A stretch of DNA of 64,000 nucleotides from Microbacterium sp. cf046. GTDB taxonomy: Bacteria; Actinomycetota; Actinomycetes; Actinomycetales; Microbacteriaceae. A program made the position numbers and the translations under genes. Numbering within the stretch: the stretch's first letter is position 1; every line of letters begins with the position of its first letter. The notes under the pieces were generated by a model, which was not told the origin of the DNA, ran no database searches, and was given only the letters and a program-made list of their open reading frames with translations. Below are positions 17,930 through 26,063 of this stretch, in pieces. The DNA lies in assembly GCF_900114345.1 (NCBI RefSeq), contig NZ_FOZJ01000003.1, positions 372,001 to 436,000 of the forward strand, read 5' to 3'.

Positions 17930-19207
17930 ATGCCTGGACCGGGGCAGAGCCTCAAAGCAGGGTTGCGCGAAGGAATCAGCGACGAACTCGCCGCATCCCT
18001 GAATTTCGACGAGCTGGCGACCAAGGTCGGTCGACGAGGACCCGAGCGCGCACAGATCGAGCAGGCGGTCGGGGAGCGACTCCTCGGCCCGCCGCCATCC
18101 ATCGACGTCGACCGGGTCGGCGTCCTGAGCCCCGCGTTCCGTCTCGACGTCGATGGTTTCAACGCCGAGCTCTTGTCCACGCTCAGCGGGCGCTGTCACG
18201 GATTCGTCTACCGGCTGCTGGTGAAGGGCGCGCCAGGCCTGACCGTGCAGAGCGGATGGGCGCGCGACCCTGCGGAGGGCGACGTGCGTTGGCACCCGGA
18301 CGTGCGCATGCATGTGGCGAGCGTCAGCAAGATGATCACCGCCATGGCCGCGGTGAAAGCCTTGTCCGACGCCGCCGTTCCGATGCGGACGGCGATCTGG
18401 CCCTGGCTGCCGCTGTACTGGCAGCCGCGTGGACCCAACATCGAGCGCGTGACATTCGAGATGCTGCTGACCCACGAGTCGGGACTGTGGCATGCCACCT
18501 CCGACGAGATCGACTTCGACGAGGTCAAAGCCAACGTGTATCGCGGCGCCCTCCTCGGTGTCCCGCTGGGCGACGAAAAGTACCAGAACGTCAACTTCTC
18601 GCTCTTCCGCATCCTCATTCCGGTCCTCACCGGAGCAATCAAGCCTTCGATGACGGCCCCCGGCGGCGGCGAGGAAGAGACGGACAGACTGTGGGACGCA
18701 CTCACCATCCAGGCGTACGGCGACTACGTTCGCGACAACGTGTTCGCACCGGCCGCTGTCGTCGACGCACGCACCGCCAGCGGCGCCGGGGACGCTCTGT
18801 CCTACCGATGGCCGACTCCCGCGGGCGGACGGGATTCCGGCGACCTCAGCGGGTATTCGGCGACCATCGCCTGGCACCTGAGCGCGAACGAGCTGGGGCG
18901 GGTGCTCCAGGCATTCGCCGACGGGTCGGTCGTGGGTCGCAAACGCATGCACCGGATGCTCGACGGAGGTTGGGGAATCGACCAGGCCGGCATGACCCGA
19001 GCCGGGCCCTACTTCCTCAAGGGCGGCTGGTGGGAAGGCGGGACGAACCAGGTGGTCCAGGCCGTCGCCGGACTCCTGCCCGGCGAGCTCCCGTTCGCGG
19101 TCCTGGTCAATTCCGCCCTCGTGAACGGAGCGCCGACACCAGCGCCGGTCAGCCTGATGAGCGTGGTGATGGCCGCCGTCAAGGCTCACGTGGCGCCTGC
19201 TGCATGA
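17930..19207 (+). CDS. Serine beta-lactamase-fold hydrolase
   Basis: This 425-residue member of the class C beta-lactamase/esterase family has nucleophile motif S131-V-S-K134 in HVASVSKMITAMAAV, the second motif Y218-Q-N220, and a Gly-rich C-terminal strand (KGGWWEGGTNQVV). No signal peptide is seen, unlike secreted beta-lactamases, so it is more likely a cytoplasmic esterase or peptidase. ATG 17930 is chosen because GGGAGGGG precedes it by seven bases; ATG 17909 lies inside an inverted repeat without a ribosome site. The stop overlaps the start of a small unknown gene (ATGA). Substrate unknown. Confidence 0.8.
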   Translation: MPGPGQSLKAGLREGISDELAASLNFDELATKVGRRGPERAQIEQAVGERLLGPPPSIDVDRVGVLSPAFRLDVDGFNAELLSTLSGRCHGFVYRLLVKGAPGLTVQSGWARDPAEGDVRWHPDVRMHVASVSKMITAMAAVKALSDAAVPMRTAIWPWLPLYWQPRGPNIERVTFEMLLTHESGLWHATSDEIDFDEVKANVYRGALLGVPLGDEKYQNVNFSLFRILIPVLTGAIKPSMTAPGGGEEETDRLWDALTIQAYGDYVRDNVFAPAAVVDARTASGAGDALSYRWPTPAGGRDSGDLSGYSATIAWHLSANELGRVLQAFADGSVVGRKRMHRMLDGGWGIDQAGMTRAGPYFLKGGWWEGGTNQVVQAVAGLLPGELPFAVLVNSALVNGAPTPAPVSLMSVVMAAVKAHVAPAA

Positions 19208-19461
19208 GGACCGCGCTGCCTGACGGGACCGTCGTGGGCTACGAGCCGCTCGTGGACGACACCGGCGCGGAGGCCGAGTCTCTGCCGGTGCCGGAGGAGC
19301 ACGGCACGGTGGTCGTGGTGCTCGACTCCGGCACCGTGCTGACGTCCGCCCGACATGCTCGAGGGCTGCGTGACCTGCCTGTCCGTGCGCGTCCGCGACT
19401 GAATCCAGCCGAGCGCGGTGGGATGCCGCCGCCTAGTCCGTCGCCGTGCCCGGGACGATGA
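19204..19461 (+). CDS. Hypothetical 85-residue protein, coupled to serine hydrolase
   Basis: The frame starts with an ATGA overlap on the hydrolase stop and encodes MRTALPDGTVVGYEPLVDDT and so on, with an acidic first half (EAESLPVPEEHGTVVVVLDS) and a Pro/Arg-rich tail. The tail runs 29 bases into the end of the convergent universal stress gene. The first 60 residues look like a plausible compact domain; the tail may be poorly constrained. No family recognised. Confidence 0.45.
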   Translation: MRTALPDGTVVGYEPLVDDTGAEAESLPVPEEHGTVVVVLDSGTVLTSARHARGLRDLPVRARPRLNPAERGGMPPPSPSPCPGR

Positions 19462-20329
19462 CGACCGGCACCGGCGCGTGCCGGACGATCTTCGACGCGC
19501 TCGAACCGAGGAAGACCTGTGCGAGTCGATGCGTCGACGATGATCCGATCACCAGCACGTCGCCGTCGGTCCAGTCGACGGAGGCGACCGCCGCGCTCCA
19601 GTCGTCTCCCTCCGCGATGTGCAGGTGAACGCTGTCGCCGCTGAAGCCCACCGAGTTCAGATAGGTCTGCGCTTCGGCCTGAGCGGCTGCGGCCTGCACC
19701 GCCCACAGATCGATGACCTGGGTCTCGGCATGACTGACGTCGCTGGTGACCGGGCGCCGCGACGGTCTCACCAGGAAGGTGACCACGCGCAGCTGTGCTG
19801 ATGCGCGCAGGCTGATCTCCGCCACACGGGTGAGCAGCGACCAGCTCGCATCGTCGTCCCGGAAGGCGACAGTGATCCTGCTCACTCCACTCGACGTGCG
19901 GTATCCGCGTGGTGCGATGGCCACCGGCACCGTCGACGAGTGCACCAGCCGGTCGGTCTTGGACGTCAGGCGCACACGCCCGGGTTCGGCGTCGTCACCC
20001 GATCCCACCACGAGGATCGCGGCATCCCGTTCGGTCGCCTGCTCGATGAGGGCCTGGGGCACTGACCTGCCGGCCACCCAGACGGCAGAGCCGTCGATCG
20101 CCGGATGCTGCGCCAGGTCGGCAGCGGCGAGCTCGGCGCTGTCCGCGCCCTCGCCGGCTGCCCAGATCTCGTACTCTCGGTCGGTGCCCGCGGCGACGGG
20201 TGTTCCCCATCCTCGCGGGACGACCGAGACGGCGACCACCAGTTCGGGGAGGGAGCGCGCCAGTTGGCACGCGAGCTCGATCGCGCTGCGATCGTGCTTG
20301 TGCGGGGCGTAGCCGACGACGTAGGTCAT
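19433..20329 (-). CDS. Tandem universal stress protein (UspA) domains
   Basis: The 298-residue protein has two Usp domains. The first starts VVGYAPHKHDRSAIELACQ and has ILVVGSGDDAEPGRVRLTSK; the second starts ITVAFRDDDASWSLLTRVAE and ends with the nucleotide-binding signature VLVIGSSSTHRLAQVFLGSS followed by PVPVVIVPG. Gly-x2-Gly-x9-Gly-Ser type loops suggest ATP binding. The ATG at 20329 overlaps the stop of the amino-acid permease gene (ATGA), so it is made with the permease and may modulate it, as Usp proteins often do beside transporters. Confidence 0.88.
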   Translation of the reverse strand: MTYVVGYAPHKHDRSAIELACQLARSLPELVVAVSVVPRGWGTPVAAGTDREYEIWAAGEGADSAELAAADLAQHPAIDGSAVWVAGRSVPQALIEQATERDAAILVVGSGDDAEPGRVRLTSKTDRLVHSSTVPVAIAPRGYRTSSGVSRITVAFRDDDASWSLLTRVAEISLRASAQLRVVTFLVRPSRRPVTSDVSHAETQVIDLWAVQAAAAQAEAQTYLNSVGFSGDSVHLHIAEGDDWSAAVASVDWTDGDVLVIGSSSTHRLAQVFLGSSASKIVRHAPVPVVIVPGTATD

Positions 20330-21801
20330 ACTTCAGCCTCGGGATGGATCGGCTCCGAGATCTCTTCGTCGGAGGTGTAATGGCTGAGCGTGGCGTTCTT
20401 GCGTCCGTAGAACAGATAGAAGATGAAGACCAGCGCGAGCCAGCTCACGCAGATGATCCACGTGATCGGCCGCAGGCTCGCGAGCACGTAGACGCACACG
20501 AGGACCGTGAGGATCGGCACCACCGGGTAGAGCGGCACCTTGAACGGACGTTCCAGATCAGGGCGCCGGCGCCGCAGCACCATCAGTGAGATCGCAACCA
20601 CACTGAACGCGACCAGCGTTCCGAACGAGACGCTGTCCCAGAGGTAGTCGGAGGGCACGAAGCCCGCGACCAGCGCGACGAGGGTCGCGACGACCACGGT
20701 GTTGAAGACCGGCGTGCCGGTCTTCGGGCTGACGTGCAGGAACTTCTTGGAGACCATGCCGTCACGGGCGATGGAGAACAGGATGCGGGTCTGGCCGTAC
20801 AGCGTCACGAGGGTCACGGAGAAGACCGAGATGACGGCGCCGGCGGCGAGGATCGTCGCCCAGATCGGGACGCCGGTCACGAGCTCCATGATCTTGGCGA
20901 GCCCGGCCTCACCCGCCTCCGGTGTCGAGAACCACTCCACAGGCTCGGCCGCGAGCCCGGCGATCGCCACCAGCACGTAGAAGGTGGTGACGATGAGCAG
21001 CGCGCCGATGATCGCGCGCGGGATCGCCTTCTGCGGATTCCGCACCTCCTCACTGGCTGTGGCGACCGCATCCAGGCCTATGTAGGAGAAGAAGATGACG
21101 CCGGCCGCCCCGCTGATGCCGGCTGCCTGCGTGAAGAAGTTGGAGAAGTGGTCGGCGTTGAACGCCGAGAACCCGATCACGATGAACATCGCCAGCACGC
21201 CGAGCTTGATGCACACCATGATCGCGTTGATCGTCGCGGACTCCGAGGCGCCTCGGATCAGGAGGAGCATGCAGAGGATCACCAGCACGACCGCGGGCAG
21301 GTTGATGATGCCACCGGTCGCGGCGCCGTCGTCCCCCGGCACGAAGGACGCCGACAGCGCCTGAGGCAGCTGCCATCCGAACAGGTGGTGCAGCAGTTCG
21401 TTGAAGTAGCCGCTCCACCCGACGGCGACCGCAGAGACGGCCACGCCGTACTCGAGCAGGACGCATCCGCCGACGAGGATCGCGGCGCCCTCGCCGAGTG
21501 CGTGGTAGGTGAACGAATAGCTGGAACCGCTCACCGGGATCGACGAGGAGAGCTCCGCGTAGCAGAGGGCGGCCAGTCCGGCGGCGAGGGCTGCGAGGAG
21601 GAACGAGATGATGACGGCGGGGCCCGCGAGCGGGATGGACTCGCTGAGCACGAAGAAGATGCCGGTGCCGATGGTGGCGCCGACGCCGAACATCATCAGC
21701 TGGAAGGTACCCAGGTTGCGTTTGAGTTCCTCGCCCGGGTGGTGCTTGAGCTGGAAGATGATGGGCTTGCGACGAAGCAGCTGCTTCCCGAGAGCGGACA
21801 T
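20326..21801 (-). CDS. APC-family amino acid permease
   Basis: This 491-residue cationic-amino-acid-type transporter (CAT/YfnA-like) has about twelve spans. The APC signature NLGTFQLMMFGVGATIGTGI lies near residue 30, followed by SSSIPVSGSSYSFTYHALGE and the conserved FFSYIGLDAVATASEEVRNP. The C-terminal tail is charged (SDEEISEPIHPEAEV). ATG 21801 (MSALGKQLLRRKPI) is chosen because it fits the family N-terminus. The gene is divergent from the glycosidase gene at 21984; an AT-rich palindrome at 21904-21924 lies between. It is coupled to the Usp gene downstream. Substrate specificity cannot be read. Confidence 0.9.
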   Translation of the reverse strand: MSALGKQLLRRKPIIFQLKHHPGEELKRNLGTFQLMMFGVGATIGTGIFFVLSESIPLAGPAVIISFLLAALAAGLAALCYAELSSSIPVSGSSYSFTYHALGEGAAILVGGCVLLEYGVAVSAVAVGWSGYFNELLHHLFGWQLPQALSASFVPGDDGAATGGIINLPAVVLVILCMLLLIRGASESATINAIMVCIKLGVLAMFIVIGFSAFNADHFSNFFTQAAGISGAAGVIFFSYIGLDAVATASEEVRNPQKAIPRAIIGALLIVTTFYVLVAIAGLAAEPVEWFSTPEAGEAGLAKIMELVTGVPIWATILAAGAVISVFSVTLVTLYGQTRILFSIARDGMVSKKFLHVSPKTGTPVFNTVVVATLVALVAGFVPSDYLWDSVSFGTLVAFSVVAISLMVLRRRRPDLERPFKVPLYPVVPILTVLVCVYVLASLRPITWIICVSWLALVFIFYLFYGRKNATLSHYTSDEEISEPIHPEAEV

Positions 21802-21903
21802 GTCGGACTCCAGAGGGTCGTGCCCGCTCCACCGCGAACGGGGTTGCCCAAGTCTGGTGCGCACTCCGCTTCAGGGCAAGACGAAGGCGACTGTCATGAA
21901 GTG

Positions 21904-21924
21904 TACTTTTGTTGAATAAAAGTA
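21904..21924. promoter_or_regulatory. AT-rich palindrome in divergent promoter region
   Basis: TACTTTT (21904-21910) and AAAAGTA (21918-21924) are perfect seven-base arms separated by GTTGAAT. The element stands out in this GC-rich DNA and lies 102 bases before the permease ATG and 60 bases before the glycosidase ATG. It is a likely binding site for an unlinked regulator. Confidence 0.55.
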
Positions 21925-21983
21925 GCTTTCACGATACCGTTTGACGGCAGATCTCGACGGGCGAACAGCGTGAAAGGCTCGGA

Positions 21984-23780
21984 ATGACCGATCCCTCAGC
22001 CGCCGCGCCGCGGCTCATCGACGAGGACACTCCTCTTGCGGAGGTCCTCGCGAGCGCCGAAGCGCAGGCGATCATTGCGCGACGACTGCCCCATCTGGCC
22101 GGCAGCGTCGAGGACTTCCCCATCAACATCTCCGCGTTCCCGTTGAGCTCCGTGCTGCGATTCGAGCTCGAGAACGATGAGGCTGCGGTGGCCGAACTGC
22201 TCGAACAGCTGAGCACGATCGTCAATCCGGTGCCGGCCCGCCGCGAGGAGCCGGTCATCCACGCTGACCCGGACTACGAAGACCACTCGGTCCCACGCGG
22301 CTCCGCCGCCTTCTCGATCTCCGAGGCGCCGGCGCAGAACAGAACGGTGGAGCTGGCGCTGGCCGGCCCCCAGCACGGGAATCCGTTCGTCGACGTGGAG
22401 TTCGCTGCGCGCTTCACATCGACAGAGGCGGAGTTCGAGGTCGGCGGCTTCTACGACGGCGGCGGCCGGTACGTCGTGCGATTCCTGCCGCCGGCGCCAG
22501 GGCTCTGGTCCTTCGTGGTCACGTCGACGGCCCGATCCCTCGACGGGGTCCGAGGATCGTTCACCGTCTCTGCGTCATCGGCGCGGGGTCCCGTGCGCGT
22601 CGTCGGGCGATCGCACTTCGAGACCGCTGACGGCTCCGCATTCCATGCCGTCGGAACCACGGCGTACGCCTGGATCCACCAGCCCGAGGATCTGCAGGAG
22701 CGGACGCTCCGCGCCCTGGCGCAGGCTCCCTTCAACAAGCTGCGGATGTGCCTGTTCCCGAAGGACTACGTCTACAACCACAACGAACCGGACGACTTCG
22801 TGTTCGCTCGAACCGAGGACGGCGCGTTCGATTTCACCCGATTCGACACCGGCTTCTTCGCACGCCTCGAGCGGCGGATCGGGCAGCTGGCGGACCGGGG
22901 GATCGACGCAGAGGTGATCCTCTTCCACCCGTACGACCGCTGGGGCTTCGCCGACATGGGAGCGGCAGTCGAGGACAGATACGTCACGTACGTCGTGCGG
23001 CGGTTGGCGGCCTCCCCGACGATCTGGTGGTCGCTCGCGAACGAGTACGACCTGCTCGCCGGAAAGCGGGAAGCGGACTGGAACCGGCTCGGCGAGCTGG
23101 TGCGTGCAGAGGATCACGTCGGACATCCGCGCTCGATCCACAACATCGAGCGGCAGTTCGACCACTCCCAGGACTGGGTGACCCACGTCAGTGCGCAGAA
23201 GAACGCGTACGAGGTCGGCGAGCTCGTCGACCAGCTGAGGGCGGAGTACTCGAAGCCCGTTTCCTTGGACGAGTTCGGGTACGACGGCAACCTGGAACAG
23301 GTGTGGGGCAGTCTGACCGCCGAGGAGGTGGTCCGGCGAGCCTGGCAGGTGACGCTTCGCGGGGCCTACTTCACGCACGGCGAGACTCTCCTGAACGACG
23401 AGGAGATCATCTTCTGGGCCAAGGGCGGCGACCTGCGCGGCAAGAGCCCGGCGCGCATCGCGTTCCTCCGCGCGCTCGTCGCCGACACCTCGCCAGGTCG
23501 CATCTCGCCCATCCGGGATGCTGTCGACGTGTTGTGCGGGGGAGTGCCCGGGGAGGTGCTCTTCCAGTACCTGGACTCGAGCCGACCCGCGTATCGCACC
23601 GTCCGGATTCCGAAGGATGCGGCGGCGCGGATCGATGTGATCGACACGTGGGGTATGAGCGTCTCTGAGGTCCCGGGCATCCACACCGGTGCGGTGCGAG
23701 TCGACCTCCCGAGCCGCCCGTTCATGGCGCTGCGCATCACGTGGGAGAAGTCCGCGCCGCCGACGGAGCCCGCCCGGTAG
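21984..23780 (+). CDS. DUF5060/DUF5605 glycoside-hydrolase-like protein
   Basis: This 598-residue protein has an unusual N-terminal about 90-residue helical region (PLAEVLASAEAQAIIARRLP), then a beta-sandwich resembling DUF5060 (NPFVDVEFAARFTSTEAEFE, GFYDGGGRYVVRFLPPAPGL), then a TIM-barrel (AVGTTAYAWIHQPEDLQERT, FNKLRMCLFPKDYVYN, EVILFHPYDRWGFADMG). Likely catalytic acids lie in WWSLANEYDLL (strand 4 N-E) and SLDEFGYDGN (strand 7 E). A C-terminal beta domain follows. There is no signal peptide, so it probably acts on imported oligosaccharides. The ATG follows GAAAGGCTCGGA. Exact substrate unknown. Confidence 0.8.
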   Translation: MTDPSAAAPRLIDEDTPLAEVLASAEAQAIIARRLPHLAGSVEDFPINISAFPLSSVLRFELENDEAAVAELLEQLSTIVNPVPARREEPVIHADPDYEDHSVPRGSAAFSISEAPAQNRTVELALAGPQHGNPFVDVEFAARFTSTEAEFEVGGFYDGGGRYVVRFLPPAPGLWSFVVTSTARSLDGVRGSFTVSASSARGPVRVVGRSHFETADGSAFHAVGTTAYAWIHQPEDLQERTLRALAQAPFNKLRMCLFPKDYVYNHNEPDDFVFARTEDGAFDFTRFDTGFFARLERRIGQLADRGIDAEVILFHPYDRWGFADMGAAVEDRYVTYVVRRLAASPTIWWSLANEYDLLAGKREADWNRLGELVRAEDHVGHPRSIHNIERQFDHSQDWVTHVSAQKNAYEVGELVDQLRAEYSKPVSLDEFGYDGNLEQVWGSLTAEEVVRRAWQVTLRGAYFTHGETLLNDEEIIFWAKGGDLRGKSPARIAFLRALVADTSPGRISPIRDAVDVLCGGVPGEVLFQYLDSSRPAYRTVRIPKDAAARIDVIDTWGMSVSEVPGIHTGAVRVDLPSRPFMALRITWEKSAPPTEPAR

Positions 23781-23823
23781 ACCTCTGGCGCTTCGTCCGC
23801 CGCGCGTCCGCCGCGCCGCCGAC

Positions 23824-24258
23824 TCAGCTGCTTTCGATGTGGATCTTCAGCCGCTGCAGGTGATCCCCATCCTCCTTCTTCATGATCGCCGCCACCATGG
23901 GCAACATCATCCGGCGAAGGCCACGCGCCCCCAGACTGCACGTCCAGGTGATCCGCGTGCCCTCCGACTCCGGTGTCAGGCGGTAGTCATACAGGACGGT
24001 GATGCCCTCGGCCTCGGTGCTGATGCCCACATGCGAGTTCGGCTCGTGCGCGGTGACAAGAAGGTCCGCGCTGGCCTCCTTGCCGCTCACGACCCGGGTC
24101 TCGCGGAACGTCGTGCCGACACCGATCGGTCCCTCGGTGAGCTTCCTGCTCTCCGTGATGTTGTCGAGGAACGCCGTTGCCCGGGTCGGGTCGGAGATCA
24201 CGGCGAACACCTCCTCCGGTGGGCGCGCGATGTGCTCACTGAACTCGAAGCCGTTCAT
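23824..24258 (-). CDS. SRPBCC (START-like) family protein
   Basis: This 144-residue single-domain protein of the polyketide cyclase/AHSA1-type superfamily begins NGFEFSEHIARPPEEVFAVI and has ATAFLDNITESRKLTEGPIG, TTFRETRVVSGKEASADLLV and the C-terminal long helix (GLRRMMLPMVAAIMKKED). Such domains bind hydrophobic ligands. The start overlaps the AraC-type gene upstream by 23 bases, so both are in one transcript and the protein may be the target or sensor partner of that regulator (inference). Confidence 0.85.
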   Translation of the reverse strand: MNGFEFSEHIARPPEEVFAVISDPTRATAFLDNITESRKLTEGPIGVGTTFRETRVVSGKEASADLLVTAHEPNSHVGISTEAEGITVLYDYRLTPESEGTRITWTCSLGARGLRRMMLPMVAAIMKKEDGDHLQRLKIHIESS

Positions 24259-25219
24259 CGATTCGGTCCTCCTGGGTTCGCAGTGCCGGTTCGAGTGGGA
24301 CGTATGCGTCCGTGCAGACCCGTTCGAGTCGTCCGTCAGCCGCCCGGGTGCAGTGGTAGACCTCGAACGGCGGCGCGGCGCTCAGACCGCAATCGCCGGA
24401 GGGCAGCCACTCCACTCCGATGTACGAGAAGGTCTTCGCGATCTCTTCCAGCCCTCCGCAGTGCCGACGGGCGACGCAGAGGCCGGCCGGCATGAAGCGG
24501 TAGTCGACGGGATGCTGCGCAGTCATCGGCTCGCCGACCTGGAGGCATGCATCGAAACGGATGCGGCGCTCCTCGGTCACGTAGGGATCGTCATGGGCGA
24601 TTCCGACGAGAACATCGGGTGAGTACGCGATCCGATTCGCATCCGCATACGCGAACAGCCCATCCCAGAGACTGAGGAACGGTCTGCCTGGGGCGACGAG
24701 GTCCTCATAGCCGTGGTGCCGGACGAAGAGGAGATGCCGAGCCGGGGTCCTCTCCACGGTCACCGGATCCTTGCGCAGATCGAAACGCAGCGTGAGCGGG
24801 GTGTGCTCGGTGAACCCCTCGAAGGTGACGCTCCCCATCGCATCGTCCACGCACTCCCGGTACTCCCGCAGCACGCTGCGGAACTCCGATGGGCTCATGT
24901 CGAACTGGCGGACGAATGCCCTGGTGAATGTCTCGTGGGTCGCGTAGCCCGACTCGAGGGCGATCCGCAGCACGTTGTCCGGGCTGCCCTTCAGCCGATA
25001 CACGGCGCGCTCGAGGCGCAGCCTGCGCAGGTATTCCTTCGGAGCCTCCCCGGTCACATGGCGGAAGATCCGATGGAAGTGGTGCGGTGCGAATCCGGCG
25101 ATCGCCGCCAGCTCACGGAGAGTCAGCCGCTCATCGAGATGCTGCTCGCAATGGAGGAGGACCGGCAGCAGGCGCTGCTCGTAGTCACTGCTTGTCTCGG
25201 CGCGGACCGGGCTGAACAC
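24236..25219 (-). CDS. AraC-family regulator with GyrI-like ligand domain
   Basis: This 327-residue protein has two N-terminal AraC helix-turn-helix motifs (LTLRELAAIAGFAPHHFHRI, RIALESGYATHETFTRAF, MSPSEFRS) followed by a GyrI-like/SOUL-fold effector domain (VERTPARHLLFVRHHGYEDL, VLVGIAHDDPYVTEERRIRF, FMPAGLCVARRHCGGLEEIA). This architecture is that of SoxS/Rob-like multidrug- or metabolite-sensing regulators. The start is GTG 25219. It shares a transcript with the SRPBCC gene it overlaps. Confidence 0.88.
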   Translation of the reverse strand: MFSPVRAETSSDYEQRLLPVLLHCEQHLDERLTLRELAAIAGFAPHHFHRIFRHVTGEAPKEYLRRLRLERAVYRLKGSPDNVLRIALESGYATHETFTRAFVRQFDMSPSEFRSVLREYRECVDDAMGSVTFEGFTEHTPLTLRFDLRKDPVTVERTPARHLLFVRHHGYEDLVAPGRPFLSLWDGLFAYADANRIAYSPDVLVGIAHDDPYVTEERRIRFDACLQVGEPMTAQHPVDYRFMPAGLCVARRHCGGLEEIAKTFSYIGVEWLPSGDCGLSAAPPFEVYHCTRAADGRLERVCTDAYVPLEPALRTQEDRIDERLRVQ

Positions 25220-25308
25220 ACCTCGAACCTATCGGCGGGCCCGAAGTCGCTCTCGACTTTTCTTGCGACGTCGGGCAGAGCCCTTGCTCGCTGTCCGGCG
25301 ACCGGCGA

Positions 25309-25899
25309 TCAGGCTCCTTCTGAGGAACGCGCCAGCGCACCCCACAGCGCGAGCGCAGCATCCCTCGCCGCGTCCGTGCGGTCGTCTGACTGCTCGATGT
25401 CGTTCATGAAGACGTTGTGCAGCGCCATGGACACGATGGCGTACGCCGCTTGCTTCCGCTCCAGATCGCTGACGGCGGGATGCTCCTCGGCGATGAGTTC
25501 GCCCAGCTTCGTCTCGACACCCGAGTACGCGCGCACCAGGATCTGAGCGATCGCGGGGTTCGTCCGGGAGGCCTCGATGAGCCCGAACACGACGGCATTC
25601 GCGTTGCCCGGCTCGGTGAACTCATCCCCGAAGAGGAAGTCGATCGCCCCGGCGACGGAGTTCGTTCCGGACGGCAGGATCGAGTCCTCGTCAGGTCCGT
25701 CGAAGTAGAACCGTCGTGCGGTCTCGACCAGCAGCTCATCGCGGTTGCCCACGAAATGGCGCACGTGACCGCGTGACATGCCGGCTTCTTCGGCGATCCG
25801 GTCGAGGGTCGCCCCGGTGATGCCGTGCGTTCCGATCGTGCGGATCGCCGCGTCGATGATCTGCTGACGGCGCTCTTCCGCGACCGAGGGTCGGGCCAT
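25309..25899 (-). CDS. TetR/AcrR-family regulator of the CocE operon
   Basis: This 196-residue repressor has the N-terminal DNA-binding motif RRQQIIDAAIRTIGTHGITG, TLDRIAEEAGMSRGHVRHFV and a helical effector domain with the TetR_C-like FVFGLIEASRTNP stretch. ATG 25899 (MARPSVAEERRQ) fits the family. It is divergent from the CocE-type hydrolase; the spacer contains a TAGTC/GACTA repeat overlapping the hydrolase -35 box, so it probably represses the hydrolase-DUF3237 pair. Confidence 0.87.
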   Translation of the reverse strand: MARPSVAEERRQQIIDAAIRTIGTHGITGATLDRIAEEAGMSRGHVRHFVGNRDELLVETARRFYFDGPDEDSILPSGTNSVAGAIDFLFGDEFTEPGNANAVVFGLIEASRTNPAIAQILVRAYSGVETKLGELIAEEHPAVSDLERKQAAYAIVSMALHNVFMNDIEQSDDRTDAARDAALALWGALARSSEGA

Positions 25900-25965
25900 C
25901 TGGTTCTCCTTCGCTCGCAGGATATCGGGCGGTGCGTCCGGAGCGCGTGGTCGAGGCGGACGAAT

Positions 25966-26012
25966 TGATTGTCTAGTCGGACTTGACTAACAATAGCGCG
26001 CCGACCTATCGT
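25966..26012 (+). promoter_or_regulatory. Promoter with overlapping operator before CocE hydrolase gene
   Basis: TTGACT (25983-25988) and TATCGT (26007-26012) are 18 bases apart. The inverted repeat TAGTC (25974-25978) / GACTA (25985-25989), with extended arms ATTGTC and TAACAAT, covers the -35 box. This placement makes a TTG start at 25983 implausible and supports repression by the divergent TetR. Confidence 0.62.
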
Positions 26013-26063
26013 GAACGCAACCTCGCCGGGGTTCACCCGGCACCCGACCCGAGAGCAGCCCTC

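Noticed and set aside
25983..26063. TTG at 25983 as start of the CocE-type hydrolase
   Set aside because: It forms the -35 box TTGACT of a good promoter, lies within the operator and has no ribosome site; GTG 26064 fits better.
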